The position numbers were made by a program, and so were the translations under genes. The notes below the pieces were generated by a model. It was not told the DNA's origin and ran no database searches. It saw only the letters and a program-made list of their open reading frames with translations. A DNA stretch of 64,000 nucleotides from Lysinibacillus irui. Lineage in GTDB: Bacteria > Bacillota > Bacilli > Bacillales_A > Planococcaceae. Positions 28,041-36,677 of this stretch are shown piece by piece. Location: NCBI RefSeq assembly GCF_028877475.1, contig NZ_CP113527.1, positions 3,341,501-3,405,500 on the forward strand, read 5' to 3'. How positions within the stretch are numbered: position 1 is the stretch's first letter; the number at the start of each line of letters is the position of its first letter.

Positions 28041-28176
28041 TTGGTGTGGAGCCTGCGTCACTCCTAGGGGATTAGCGTCACAGATAAGACCCTGGAGCGA
28101 ACGAAGTGAGTGAAGCGGCTTATCGGACGCCCCCTGGAAAGGACGCCGGCGGAACGGAAATCAACCCCTCGCCTTG
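28041..28176. repeat. GC-rich intergenic repeat-like element, strongly structured
   Basis: An abrupt GC-rich block in an AT-rich gap. It contains phrases such as AAGACCCTGGAGCGAACGAA and GGCGGAACGGAAATCAACCC that I recall from a high-copy intergenic element in Bacillaceae genomes. Complementary parts (GATAAG/CTTATC, TCCTAGGGG/CCCCCTGGA, GCGTC/GACGC) allow a multi-branched fold. It is probably non-coding; short frames across it have no ribosome sites. Confidence 0.6.
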
Positions 28177-28239
28177 CCACTTTGAACAAGAAGCCTTCTT
28201 GTTCTCTCAAATTACATACTTCAATTTTCTTTGTTTCAA

Positions 28240-29016
28240 TTATTGTTGTTTCATCCATTGGCAAAGAGCGCGGACGGTTTCTCGATTTTTAGCAGGTGGG
28301 TATTGATGGGCATAGTTAGGGTCATACCATGTTTCGTATGTTTTATTAGCCTCGTCTAAGAAAAAGGCCAATTGTCTAGCATGTTCGATATCAACATTTT
28401 CATCCCGATAGCCATGGATAATTAATACTGGAGCTGTTATTTGCTCAACTTCGAAAAGCGGTGTTCGTGCATCATAAGCTTCAGGTACACGATTCGGTGT
28501 TCCTCCAATCACCCGTTTCATCATTCTTCGCATATCTGTTCGCTCCCAATAAGTAGCTGTTGCATCAGAAACACCTGCCCATGTGACGACAGAGGTGATA
28601 TCCTTTCTTAAAATAGCTGTCCAAAGAGCCATAATTCCCCCACGGGAAAAACCAAAAACATGTATATTATCATTGCAAAATTGTTTGAGAACATCTACAG
28701 CATAGACTGCATCGTAACGGTCTGCACCTGCAAATTCGTCACGACCTTCTCCACCACGATTTCCACGATAGTATGGAGCAAACACAATAAAGCCCTGAGC
28801 TGCAAATTGAGCAATACGTGATGGTCTTACCATTCCAATGCTTTGCATGCCCCCTCTTAAATATAAAAAGCCATCATATGTACCTTCTGCCTTTGGCTCT
28901 GCTAATAATCCTTTTATACGTAAACCCTGTGATAAATAAGTTATTTCAGTTAACCGTATGGCTGGATTTGGTGAAGGATAGGCTCGCTTTTCTACAATTT
29001 CACCATTGTTTGTCAC
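28240..29016 (-). CDS. ytmA: Alpha/beta hydrolase, prolyl-oligopeptidase (S9)-like, YtmA family
   Basis: 258 residues. Alpha/beta hydrolase with the nucleophile elbow FGFSRGG (Ser124), Asp in HGYRDENVD and His in NYAHQYPP near the C-terminus; an oxyanion-type GNRGGEG precedes the elbow. Length and place next to ytkD match B. subtilis ytmA, a putative S9-family peptidase/esterase. The start is GTG with GGAGGAG 10 bases upstream, and it overlaps the end of the nudix gene by 17 bp, indicating one transcript. The substrate is unknown. Confidence 0.82.
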   Translation of the reverse strand: MTNNGEIVEKRAYPSPNPAIRLTEITYLSQGLRIKGLLAEPKAEGTYDGFLYLRGGMQSIGMVRPSRIAQFAAQGFIVFAPYYRGNRGGEGRDEFAGADRYDAVYAVDVLKQFCNDNIHVFGFSRGGIMALWTAILRKDITSVVTWAGVSDATATYWERTDMRRMMKRVIGGTPNRVPEAYDARTPLFEVEQITAPVLIIHGYRDENVDIEHARQLAFFLDEANKTYETWYDPNYAHQYPPAKNRETVRALCQWMKQQ

Positions 29017-29467
29017 GATGTTTCAACTCCTCCAGCATTTTTCTCATGCCCTCATCCTTCATATGAAAGCTTAAGTTAGGATGATGGATGAATTCTTCAT
29101 CTGTTAACCAAAGCATGCCCGATGTTTCTAGATCAAATTCAATATGCTCTTGACCTGCAAATTGTGCAGTAAAAACTGTTTTACAAAATTTCACTTCATC
29201 GTGAACCGCATATTCTGCGAACCATTGCAGATTTTTCACATGGACACCCGTCTCCTCAAAAACTTCCCGAATAGCTGCCTCCTCTAAGGTTTCGCCCTCC
29301 TCTAATTTGCCCCCTGGCACCTCTACACCACGTCGTTTATGGATGGTACATAGCCATTTATTTTCATGCTTTAAAAAAACAAGGACATGCTTGGGCTCTA
29401 CTTCAAATTCCCCTCTTGAAAAACTTAAATCGACTTGTAGGCCATGTAAATCTGTAAATGTTAGCAT
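29000..29467 (-). CDS. ytkD: Nudix hydrolase YtkD (nucleoside triphosphate/oxidised dGTP clearance)
   Basis: 155 residues from the ATG at 29465-29467. A GTG farther upstream would extend it by 16 residues, but length and N-terminus then fit the family less well. The Nudix box GGKLEEGETLEEAAIREVFEETG (about 53-75) is complete, with all Gly/Glu ligands. YtkD orthologues hydrolyse nucleoside triphosphates, including 8-oxo-dGTP, in the vegetative cell and germinating spore. It is the first gene of a two-gene unit with ytmA. Confidence 0.85.
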   Translation of the reverse strand: MLTFTDLHGLQVDLSFSRGEFEVEPKHVLVFLKHENKWLCTIHKRRGVEVPGGKLEEGETLEEAAIREVFEETGVHVKNLQWFAEYAVHDEVKFCKTVFTAQFAGQEHIEFDLETSGMLWLTDEEFIHHPNLSFHMKDEGMRKMLEELKHRDKQW

Positions 29468-29661
29468 AGTTTCACCCTCACGTTCTTTCTTGATGAAAAC
29501 AGAAGCAACAATCACTCATTGCTCCTATTTTATGGACAGAATCTCTCGTTGATTCCTTTTTATAATGGACACTAGATGTTAATTATTATCATCCTCTAGC
29601 TTATCTATGTTAACTATAGTGTAATCCAACAAAGACAAGCAACTCTAAATTACAGCAAGCA

Positions 29662-29692
29662 AAAAAGCGTGCTTCATACGAAGACACGCTTT
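29662..29692 (-). terminator. Terminator of the leftward catabolic operon
   Basis: AAAGCGTG(CTTC-GAAG)CACGCTTT hairpin followed by TTTTTT on the minus strand, immediately after the M29-like gene. Confidence 0.85.
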
Positions 29693-29695
29693 CGC

Positions 29696-30619
29696 TTAGA
29701 TTACTTGCTTCCCATCAAAATAAACAACAGGACTTTTTACAACACAATCAATATGAACATCTGCCGCATTTGCCCCACCAAATGGCACATTACTGCCAAA
29801 TGCAATATGGATTGTTCCATACACCTTTTCATCCTCTAATACATTACCACATAGGATTGCACTTTTATTGGCTCCGATGCCAAACTCTGCGATTACTCTA
29901 CCATTACCTTCGCCCAGTAGTTGCAGTAATTGTGGACCATCTGGGCCAATTGCCTCTTCTAAACGTCCATTCTTGATTTTTAATAATAATGGCTCCTTTA
30001 GAACACCAATATTAGCAATTGAACCATCCACTAAAATTTCGCCATTTGCAGATGTTTCGATTGGGGCAATATAGGATTCTCCTGAAGGGATATTCCCGTG
30101 CTCCCCTGCTTGACGAATGATACCTGTAGAGGGAATTCCTACACGTTTTTCTACACTGAAGGTCAACTCATGTCCACCTTTAACAATTCGAATATCGTTT
30201 GCCGCATCGAGTAGTTGGACATATTTTCCCACCAACTCTTCTATTTCCTGTGCATTTGCATGAAGTGCACCTTGCTCAAGCATCTCCAATGTAACACCTG
30301 GCATTGTCGCTACGCGTCCACCATGCTCACAGGCATTTTTACGTGCCGCTGTATGAGTTAAGGAATGTGAGGTAATACAAAGCGTAACATCAGCATTAGC
30401 CATAAGTGTCGATACTGCAATGATTGGCTCCTGACCAGATTTTTCTAGTAACGGCATGACCATAAACATTGTCTTAGCTGTAATCGTCAGCCCAGCTTCA
30501 TAAAAAATTTTCGCAATGTCTTGCTTGTGAATATCCGTCAAAATCAATAATGTTTCTGATGATTGAACATTTAAATTACCTTTTAAGATAGTAAGTGCAA
30601 TGTCATGTAAATGTTGCAT
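29696..30619 (-). CDS. M29-like metallopeptidase (aminopeptidase T / NicX-like fold)
   Basis: 307 residues, shorter than classical M29 aminopeptidases (~400) but with the same C-terminal metal-binding arrangement. It has GNIPSGESYIAP with the first Glu ligand, AEFGIGAN with the second, TIHIAFGSN with a His, and the HxD pair in VHIDCVV. The same scaffold is used by 2,5-dihydroxypyridine dioxygenase (NicX), so either aminopeptidase or ring-cleaving activity is possible. It lies 11 bp downstream of the IclR gene and is the last gene of the leftward operon. Confidence 0.75.
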   Translation of the reverse strand: MQHLHDIALTILKGNLNVQSSETLLILTDIHKQDIAKIFYEAGLTITAKTMFMVMPLLEKSGQEPIIAVSTLMANADVTLCITSHSLTHTAARKNACEHGGRVATMPGVTLEMLEQGALHANAQEIEELVGKYVQLLDAANDIRIVKGGHELTFSVEKRVGIPSTGIIRQAGEHGNIPSGESYIAPIETSANGEILVDGSIANIGVLKEPLLLKIKNGRLEEAIGPDGPQLLQLLGEGNGRVIAEFGIGANKSAILCGNVLEDEKVYGTIHIAFGSNVPFGGANAADVHIDCVVKSPVVYFDGKQVI

Positions 30620-30630
30620 AATAGGACTCC

Positions 30631-31392
30631 TTAATTAAAATTCAAATGATATCTCCGAATAATTCCTTCTATTTCATTTCTGGCCTCTGTTAAAGGGCCT
30701 AACACCTCTGGAACACGTTCCTCGGTAAAACGATAGATGGGTCCCGAAACAGTAATCGAGGCGACAACCTGTTCTTCACTATTGAATATTGGCATAGCGA
30801 GCGCCAAGACGTCGACAGAGTATTCACTATTACTTAGTGCATAACCACATGCACGTATTTTTTCAAGCTCTGCCCGTATTTCATTGGCATCTGTCATTGT
30901 ATTATTTGTATAGGCTTTTAAGGGTTCGTCAATAACCTTTGCAATTTGCTCTTCATTTAGGAATGCAAGCATAGAGCGATAGGAGGCCCCTACGTAAAGC
31001 GGCGACCTACTCCCTCTTGAAACAGTAAATTTCACCTTATTTACAGGTTCTGCTTTTAGTAATGTTAACGCTTCCAGTCCATTCAAAACTGTAAAAATAG
31101 CAGTTTCACCAGTGACATCCTTTAATTGATCAAGAACTGGCATACATAGCTGATCTATGTTTAATGAATCATACATATTCATACCAATTTCCCATAATGC
31201 AATACCAAGTGAGTATTTTTTAGTTACGGGATCTTTCGTAATAAAGCCATTATTTTCAAAGGTTTCAAGAATGCGATATAAATTTGTATGATTCATATTC
31301 ATCGCCATTGCTAACTCTCTTCCGCCCCATGTGGGCTTTTCCTTTGTAAACATTTTTAAAACTGCAATTGATAAATTTAACGTCTTTAGCAT
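30631..31392 (-). CDS. IclR-family transcriptional regulator
   Basis: About 253 residues. N-terminal winged helix-turn-helix (residues 1-65: 'TWGGRELAMAMNMNHTNLYRILETFENNGF'), then the IclR effector domain with 'GETAIFTVLNGLEALTLLK', SRGSRSPLYVGASYRSMLAFL and 'YALSNSEYSVDVLALAMPIF.SEEQVVASITVSGP'. The inner ATG is chosen because AAGG abuts the outer one. IclR proteins typically control catabolic genes and bind a pathway metabolite. It is encoded inside the catabolic operon and is the natural candidate for the repeated sites at 37.7-37.8 kb. Confidence 0.9.
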   Translation of the reverse strand: MLKTLNLSIAVLKMFTKEKPTWGGRELAMAMNMNHTNLYRILETFENNGFITKDPVTKKYSLGIALWEIGMNMYDSLNIDQLCMPVLDQLKDVTGETAIFTVLNGLEALTLLKAEPVNKVKFTVSRGSRSPLYVGASYRSMLAFLNEEQIAKVIDEPLKAYTNNTMTDANEIRAELEKIRACGYALSNSEYSVDVLALAMPIFNSEEQVVASITVSGPIYRFTEERVPEVLGPLTEARNEIEGIIRRYHLNFN

Positions 31393-31426
31393 ATCTCTCA
31401 TCCTTCTGATCTATTTATCTGTACAA

Positions 31427-31479
31427 ACGGCTGCAAATCTTTCGCTTAAGGGGGAATAATTGAAAGATTTAGCAGCCGT
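31427..31479 (-). other. Long inverted repeat upstream of the IclR gene
   Basis: ACGGCTGCAAATCTTTC (31427-31443) and its complement with one extra base (31462-31479) form a 17-bp stem with an 18-base loop in the leader of the IclR gene. There is no proper T run after it. It could protect, attenuate or be an operator. Confidence 0.55.
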
Positions 31480-31496
31480 CAGCACCTGATATCACT

Positions 31497-31536
31497 TTAT
31501 CAAAAGTAAGAGAGTAGCTAATCTCTTACTTTTGAT
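31497..31536 (-). other. Hairpin spanning the M20 peptidase stop codon
   Basis: A perfect 16-bp stem (TATCAAAAGTAAGAGA and its complement) with an 8-base loop includes the M20 stop codon. There is no T tract on the minus strand, so it is more likely an mRNA-stabilising or processing hairpin than a terminator. Confidence 0.55.
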
Positions 31537-32794
31537 ATAGGAAATCAACAGCAGCAGTAATATATACTTTTGCACAGCGTACGATATCCTCAACACGCAC
31601 TTTTTCATTATAACCATGAATACTTGGCAAATACGCTGGACCATATTGTAATACAGGAATGTCATATTGTCTGAAATGTCGAGCATCACTGCTTGCCCAT
31701 TGCATCACACCATATGCCTCTTGACCTGTAACAAATGAAATATTGTCCACAATCGATTGACACACAGGATTTTCAGCTGGCGTATAATTCGCTACGCTTT
31801 TGAAGCCAAAACGTTGAATCGAATAATCGATAGCTAAACTATCTAGTTTATTCTTCAAAATTTCTGTTACTTGTTCTTGTGTAATACCAAAAGGTAAGCG
31901 ACAATCAACCTGTACCTTACAATAATCTGGGATAACGTTGGACTTCGTACCTCCCTCAATTGTACCAATATTTACAGTAATTTTCTCTAAAACATCTTGA
32001 TATTTCAATCGATCTTTCTCCACCTCACGCATGTATTTCTTTGATACTTCGATAAGTGGCTGTACTTCTTCAGGAATGGAAATGTCCATATCCCATAATG
32101 TACGAATCTCTTGAATAGCTCGAATGGCATCGACAATAGCATTTCGTCCAGCTAAAGGAGATAGACTTCCATGTCCTGGTTCCCCACGTACTTCTAATTC
32201 AAACCAGTAAGAGCCCTTTTGTCCGATTGTAGGATTCAACGGTGAAGACGGCTCTGCAATTAAACAGCCATCTCCTTTTACTAAACTTCGTTCTAACAAC
32301 CAAGGAACACCATATTCTCCACCCGTTTCTTCATCTGGTACGATCGCCAACGTTAATTTGCCTGGTAATTCAATATCCATTTTCTTCAGTAGCTTTGTCG
32401 CAAAAATAATACCCGCTAAACCAGCTTTCATATCACTTGCACCACGACCAAGCATCCAGCCATCCTTTACCTCTCCTGAGAATGGATCGAAATCCCACTT
32501 CGATAAATCGCCCACAGGTACAACATCTGTATGACCACAATAAACAAGTTCTTTTCCTTCACCATTACCAATAGAGGCAACCAAGTTAAACATTTTATCT
32601 GCAGCTTCATATTTTTGGTACGTAATGCCCACTTCATGTAAATAATTTTCGATAAAGGCTGTTATTTCAGTCGTATCTCCTGGAGGGTTGACACTGGGAA
32701 TTTGAATAAGTTTTGAACAAAATTCAATTAATTCATCTTGATGATTTTCGACTGCATCGAGTAATTGCATTTTCAGTGCTTGTAAATCATTCAT
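31526..32794 (-). CDS. M20-family metallopeptidase/deacylase (ArgE/DapE/ACY1)
   Basis: About 422 residues. Di-zinc amidohydrolase of the ArgE/DapE/carboxypeptidase G2 group: metal motif CGHTDVVP, bridging Asp in LGRGASDMKAG, catalytic Glu-Glu in PDEETGGEYG, ligand Glu in AEPSS, dimerisation-domain GEPGHGSLSP, and a C-terminal His in SIHGYNEKV. It hydrolyses an acyl-amino acid or peptide bond. The start (32792-32794, AGGTG upstream) overlaps the stop of the DUF1177-like gene by 8 bp, so both belong to one operon. Confidence 0.9.
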   Translation of the reverse strand: MNDLQALKMQLLDAVENHQDELIEFCSKLIQIPSVNPPGDTTEITAFIENYLHEVGITYQKYEAADKMFNLVASIGNGEGKELVYCGHTDVVPVGDLSKWDFDPFSGEVKDGWMLGRGASDMKAGLAGIIFATKLLKKMDIELPGKLTLAIVPDEETGGEYGVPWLLERSLVKGDGCLIAEPSSPLNPTIGQKGSYWFELEVRGEPGHGSLSPLAGRNAIVDAIRAIQEIRTLWDMDISIPEEVQPLIEVSKKYMREVEKDRLKYQDVLEKITVNIGTIEGGTKSNVIPDYCKVQVDCRLPFGITQEQVTEILKNKLDSLAIDYSIQRFGFKSVANYTPAENPVCQSIVDNISFVTGQEAYGVMQWASSDARHFRQYDIPVLQYGPAYLPSIHGYNEKVRVEDIVRCAKVYITAAVDFLYQK

Positions 32795-33740
32795 GTGTGT
32801 GCACCTCATTTCCTTTCGTTTGTAAGTGACTCATACTACCATATAAATTTTTCATATGGGTAAATTGTTCTTCATCATAGAAGGAGCACTTCTTAGCACC
32901 GTATGTTTTTGCTACTTCCAAGACAAATCGCACAACACTTTCAACATCTGTAACATGTGTTGCACCTGTCGCACAGCCTGCCACGACAGATTCTGTAGTA
33001 ATCGCCACACCAACAACAGGGCTGGATGTTGCAACAGCTGGTTGTAAAATACTATTAATATGATATAGACCATTTCCATAAGGTGTAATATCTTGCATCG
33101 TAATCGGCAGTACAACTGGTGAAATTCCTGCTGATTGCGTATAAGCATGTAAAAGATCATCACTAATTTTCAATATGTAACCTTCTTTGACTGTTGGTGT
33201 AATAGCAAACCCTTTATGGTTACACACTTGATTGCCTTTTGTTGTATCAATCGAGAGAATCGCATCCATCGTATCTTCTACTTCATTTTCGTTCATGACA
33301 CTAATATCCACCGGTGAGTTCATAAATGGCACCGGCTCATGTGGTAAGGTTGGTGCTGTTGGACAAATATGCGTCGAGAAAATAACATCTCCTTCTAACT
33401 GATCACCCTTAAGGGCCATATCAATGGCTTTAGCTGCTCCTGCCATACATGCTAGAGCGCCATCTCCATCCGATACAAAGCCTGTCATTTCAGGGCGTGC
33501 TCCAATACCCCCTAAACGACCAATAATTCCTAATGTAGGTGCATTCCCACCTGAGGATTTACCATTCTTTCCTTTCACTAGAACGCGAACAAAATCTGTT
33601 GAGCCACTTTCACCTTGAATCGTTTTTACTTTGACATCTGCTTTTGAATCAATATCGTGTAAATACTCTTTAATTGTTTCTCCATTTACATTGATACTAT
33701 CCATTACCTCGTATAATTCAATAACATGCTTCAATGACAT
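32787..33740 (-). CDS. DUF1177-like conserved protein of unknown function
   Basis: 317 residues, no signal peptide or membrane segment. Strongly conserved-looking stretches are GIIGRLGGIGARPEMTGFVS, DGDGALACMAGAAKAIDMAL, FSTHICPTAPTLPHEPVPFM and 'AGCATGATHVTDVESVVRFV'. I place it in DUF1177 from memory of these motifs; no enzymatic function is established to my knowledge. The Asp/His/Cys-rich motifs suggest an enzyme. It lies between the ABC importer genes and the M20 peptidase in the same leftward operon. Start after GGAGCGGACTAATT. Confidence 0.65.
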   Translation of the reverse strand: MSLKHVIELYEVMDSINVNGETIKEYLHDIDSKADVKVKTIQGESGSTDFVRVLVKGKNGKSSGGNAPTLGIIGRLGGIGARPEMTGFVSDGDGALACMAGAAKAIDMALKGDQLEGDVIFSTHICPTAPTLPHEPVPFMNSPVDISVMNENEVEDTMDAILSIDTTKGNQVCNHKGFAITPTVKEGYILKISDDLLHAYTQSAGISPVVLPITMQDITPYGNGLYHINSILQPAVATSSPVVGVAITTESVVAGCATGATHVTDVESVVRFVLEVAKTYGAKKCSFYDEEQFTHMKNLYGSMSHLQTKGNEVHTHE

Positions 33741-33777
33741 AATTAGTCCGCTCCTTTTTCTATTAACTAAATTTTAT

Positions 33778-34785
33778 TTATATCGATGATACTTCTTGCT
33801 GTATTGACTTGAATAAATGACATGATACTTGATGTGTCGCTGTCACTGTATCAAGTGTAGGTTGGACCTTTGCACATTTTTCTGTAGCAAAGCGACAACG
33901 CTTATGGAATGCACAGCCACTCGGAGGATTTACCGGACTCGGAACATCACCCGATAAAATAATCCGTTCCTTTGAATCGAAAGGATTTTCCTTAGGAATG
34001 GCTGATAACAGGGCTTGTGTATATGGATGTTGAGGGCTTTCATAAATTTCCTTGTATGTGCCAATTTCCACAATTTTACCTAAATACATAACTGCAATGC
34101 GATCACACATATAATTCACGACATTTAGATCATGTGAGATAAATATATAGGTTAAGCCGAAATCTCTCTGTAAATCTTTTAATAGATTGATAACCTGTGC
34201 TTGGACGGAAACATCTAACGCTGAAACAGGTTCATCACATACAACAATATCTGGATTGAGTGCAAGGGCACGAGCAATATTAATGCGTTGTCTTTGACCA
34301 CCCGAAAATTCATGTGGATGACGTTTTGCATGGTATGCACTTAATCCCACTGTTTCAAGTAATTCAATGACACGCTTTTTGCGTGATGCTTCATCACCCA
34401 TACCATGGATGACTAAAGGCTCTGCAATGAGATATTCAATTGTTTTACGAGGATCCAGTGATGCATAAGGATTTTGGAAAACCATTTGTATCGATTTTCG
34501 GGCAGAACGGATATCCTTTGTATTTAAACTAGCTAAATCTGTTCCCTTAAACTCCACGACTCCCTCCGTTGGTGAAATCAGCTGGTTGATTAAACGGGCA
34601 ACCGTTGATTTACCACAACCCGACTCGCCAACAATCCCAAGTGTCTCTCCTTTATATAACTCAAAACTTACGCCATCTACTGCTTTCACAAATTGAGTCG
34701 ATTTTTTAAAAGGAATTGAACTTTTAATTGGAAAGTGCTTTTTTAAATTACTTACCTTTAAAACAAGTTCATTGTGCTGTTGCAT
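33778..34785 (-). CDS. ABC transporter ATPase, DppF/OppF type (second importer)
   Basis: About 335 residues from the ATG at 34783-34785 (GGAGGG upstream); a longer in-frame extension is unlikely. Walker [10 protein letters not shown], signature [16 protein letters not shown], Walker B IVVCDEPVSALD, H-loop ISHDLNVV, and the C-terminal Cys cluster CAFHKRCRFATEKC. It overlaps the DppD-like gene by 17 bp and forms the ATPase pair of the importer with it. Confidence 0.93.
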   Translation of the reverse strand: MQQHNELVLKVSNLKKHFPIKSSIPFKKSTQFVKAVDGVSFELYKGETLGIVGESGCGKSTVARLINQLISPTEGVVEFKGTDLASLNTKDIRSARKSIQMVFQNPYASLDPRKTIEYLIAEPLVIHGMGDEASRKKRVIELLETVGLSAYHAKRHPHEFSGGQRQRINIARALALNPDIVVCDEPVSALDVSVQAQVINLLKDLQRDFGLTYIFISHDLNVVNYMCDRIAVMYLGKIVEIGTYKEIYESPQHPYTQALLSAIPKENPFDSKERIILSGDVPSPVNPPSGCAFHKRCRFATEKCAKVQPTLDTVTATHQVSCHLFKSIQQEVSSI

Positions 34786-35791
34786 TAAAAATTCCCTCCT
34801 TCCTTGCGACAATTTGTTCTTTTGATTGTAAATGACAAGCCACAAAATGATTATCCTGCACTTCCACTAAGTCAGGAACAGTACTACGGCAAAGATCTGT
34901 TGCTAAAGGACACCGTGCTGAGAAATGGCAGCCGCTATGTGGCATAGTTAAATCTGGCGGACTACCAGGAATGGCTGGTAATCTTTGTTGACCTTGTGTG
35001 CCCATTGTAATTTGAGATTCTAATAATCCCCAAGTATAAGGATGTAACGGTTTTTCATAGAGTTGTCTTGTCGTTGTAGATTCCACAGTACGTCCTGCAT
35101 ACATGACATTTACTTTGTCACAAAGCTCCCAAACGACACCTAAATCATGCGTAATCATAATGATGGCTGTATCATGTTCTTGCTGTAATTTCTTCATCAA
35201 ATCAAGAATTTGAGCCTGCACGGTTACATCTAGTGCAGTTGTTGGTTCATCGGCAATGAGTAGCTTTGGATTACAAGCAAGTGCAATAGCAATCATGACA
35301 CGTTGACGCATTCCACCTGAAAATTCATGTGGATACATTTTCAAACGCTTTTCAGGTTCAGGAATGCCTACCATTTTCAACATATCTACAGCTTTGAAAG
35401 CAGCATCCTTTTTCGATATATTTTCATGTGCTTGGATGACCTCTATAATTTGATTGCCCACGGTTAGTACAGGATTCAAGCTTGTAATTGGATCTTGGAA
35501 AATCATCGACATTTCATTGCCCCGTACATTACGCATTTCTTTCTCAGAAATAGCCATTAAATCACGGCCATTGAATTGAATTTTTCCATTCGTTATCTTT
35601 CCTGGCGGAGATGGAATTAAACGCATAAGAGCAGTAGCAGTCACACTCTTTCCTGACCCTGACTCTCCCACAATACCTAATGTTTCCTTCTTATTTAATT
35701 GTAAATTAACTCCATTGACAGCTTTCATCGTAGAGCCGCTACTTTTAAATTCTACTGTTAAATTTTCTACATCTAGTAAACGTTCAGTCAT
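34769..35791 (-). CDS. ABC transporter ATPase, DppD/OppD type (second importer)
   Basis: About 340 residues, start at 35789-35791 after GGGGGTGGAG. Walker A GESGSGKS, signature FSGGMRQRVMIAIALA, Walker [14 protein letters not shown]-loop ITHDLGVV, Cys-containing extension CHFSARCPLATDLC. It is co-transcribed with the two permease genes upstream and the DppF-like gene downstream. Confidence 0.93.
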   Translation of the reverse strand: MTERLLDVENLTVEFKSSGSTMKAVNGVNLQLNKKETLGIVGESGSGKSVTATALMRLIPSPPGKITNGKIQFNGRDLMAISEKEMRNVRGNEMSMIFQDPITSLNPVLTVGNQIIEVIQAHENISKKDAAFKAVDMLKMVGIPEPEKRLKMYPHEFSGGMRQRVMIAIALACNPKLLIADEPTTALDVTVQAQILDLMKKLQQEHDTAIIMITHDLGVVWELCDKVNVMYAGRTVESTTTRQLYEKPLHPYTWGLLESQITMGTQGQQRLPAIPGSPPDLTMPHSGCHFSARCPLATDLCRSTVPDLVEVQDNHFVACHLQSKEQIVARKEGIFNATAQ

Positions 35792-35808
35792 GACTCCACC
35801 CCCTTCCA

Positions 35809-36675
35809 TTAGACTTTCATTTTCGGATCTAATGCATCGCGCAATCCATCACCTAAAAGGTTAATACCAAGAACAGTTAGTAAAATACAAATACCTGAAA
35901 ATGTTGCCATTTGGGGGTTTAATACTAAAAAGTCTTTACCATCCTTTAAAATACTGCCCCAGGAAGCGGTTGGTGGTTGAACCCCTAAACCTAAAAAGCT
36001 AAGGGCTGCCTCTGAAATAATAGCGCCTGCTGTACTCATCGTTCCGTAAACAATTAATGGTGCTAAACAATTCGGTAGTATATGACTAAAAATTACCCGT
36101 CTATGTGTAGCGCCTAAAGAATGAGTGACTTCGATAAATTCTTCCTCTTTAACGCTTAATACTTGGCCACGAACAAGCCTTGCGAACCCTGGGATATTAG
36201 CAATACCAATGGCAACAATAACATTGACAAGCCCTTGTCCTAATACCGTCATTAACGTAATCGCTAGTAAAATGAATGGAAATGCGAAAAGACCATCCAT
36301 TGTGCGCATGATAATAGAATCAATACGACCACCAAAATATCCTGCAACTAAGCCTAATAACGTGCCAAACACAGCGCCAAATAACACTGCTGCAATGCCA
36401 ACAATCATTGAAATTCGAGTACCATAAACTAACCGACTAAACAAATCACGACCATAGTTATCTGTTCCTAGTAAATGTCCTTCGGTATTCATAGGTAAAA
36501 ATGATTTACCAACAAGCATTTCATTCGGTGGATGGGTAGCAATCAGAGGTGCAAAAATAGCAATAATGCCCATCAACGTTACAATAATTAAGCCAATTGA
36601 TGCTAATTTATTTTTTAGCAACTTCCGCAACAATGTATTTCTTTTTCTCGTTTCATTGACGATTGCTTGAGTCAT
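35809..36675 (-). CDS. ABC transporter permease, DppC/OppC type (second importer)
   Basis: 288 residues, about six membrane helices. The DppC hallmark LGTDNYGRDLFSRLVYGTR follows the N-terminal span, and the EAA loop is 'EFIEVTHSLGATHRRVIFSHILPN'. The C-terminus DALDPKMKV is typical. It lies 2 bp after the DppB-like gene. Confidence 0.93.
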   Translation of the reverse strand: MTQAIVNETRKRNTLLRKLLKNKLASIGLIIVTLMGIIAIFAPLIATHPPNEMLVGKSFLPMNTEGHLLGTDNYGRDLFSRLVYGTRISMIVGIAAVLFGAVFGTLLGLVAGYFGGRIDSIIMRTMDGLFAFPFILLAITLMTVLGQGLVNVIVAIGIANIPGFARLVRGQVLSVKEEEFIEVTHSLGATHRRVIFSHILPNCLAPLIVYGTMSTAGAIISEAALSFLGLGVQPPTASWGSILKDGKDFLVLNPQMATFSGICILLTVLGINLLGDGLRDALDPKMKV

Positions 36676-36677
36676 TA

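Noticed and set aside
28064..28306. Short frames on both strands across the GC-rich element
   Set aside because: No ribosome sites; they overlap the repeat-like element and the end of the ytmA-like gene.
29468..29515. GTG start extending the YtkD-like Nudix protein by 16 residues
   Set aside because: A TAGGAG box is present at acceptable distance, so it is not impossible, but the length and N-terminus of the shorter form fit the family better.
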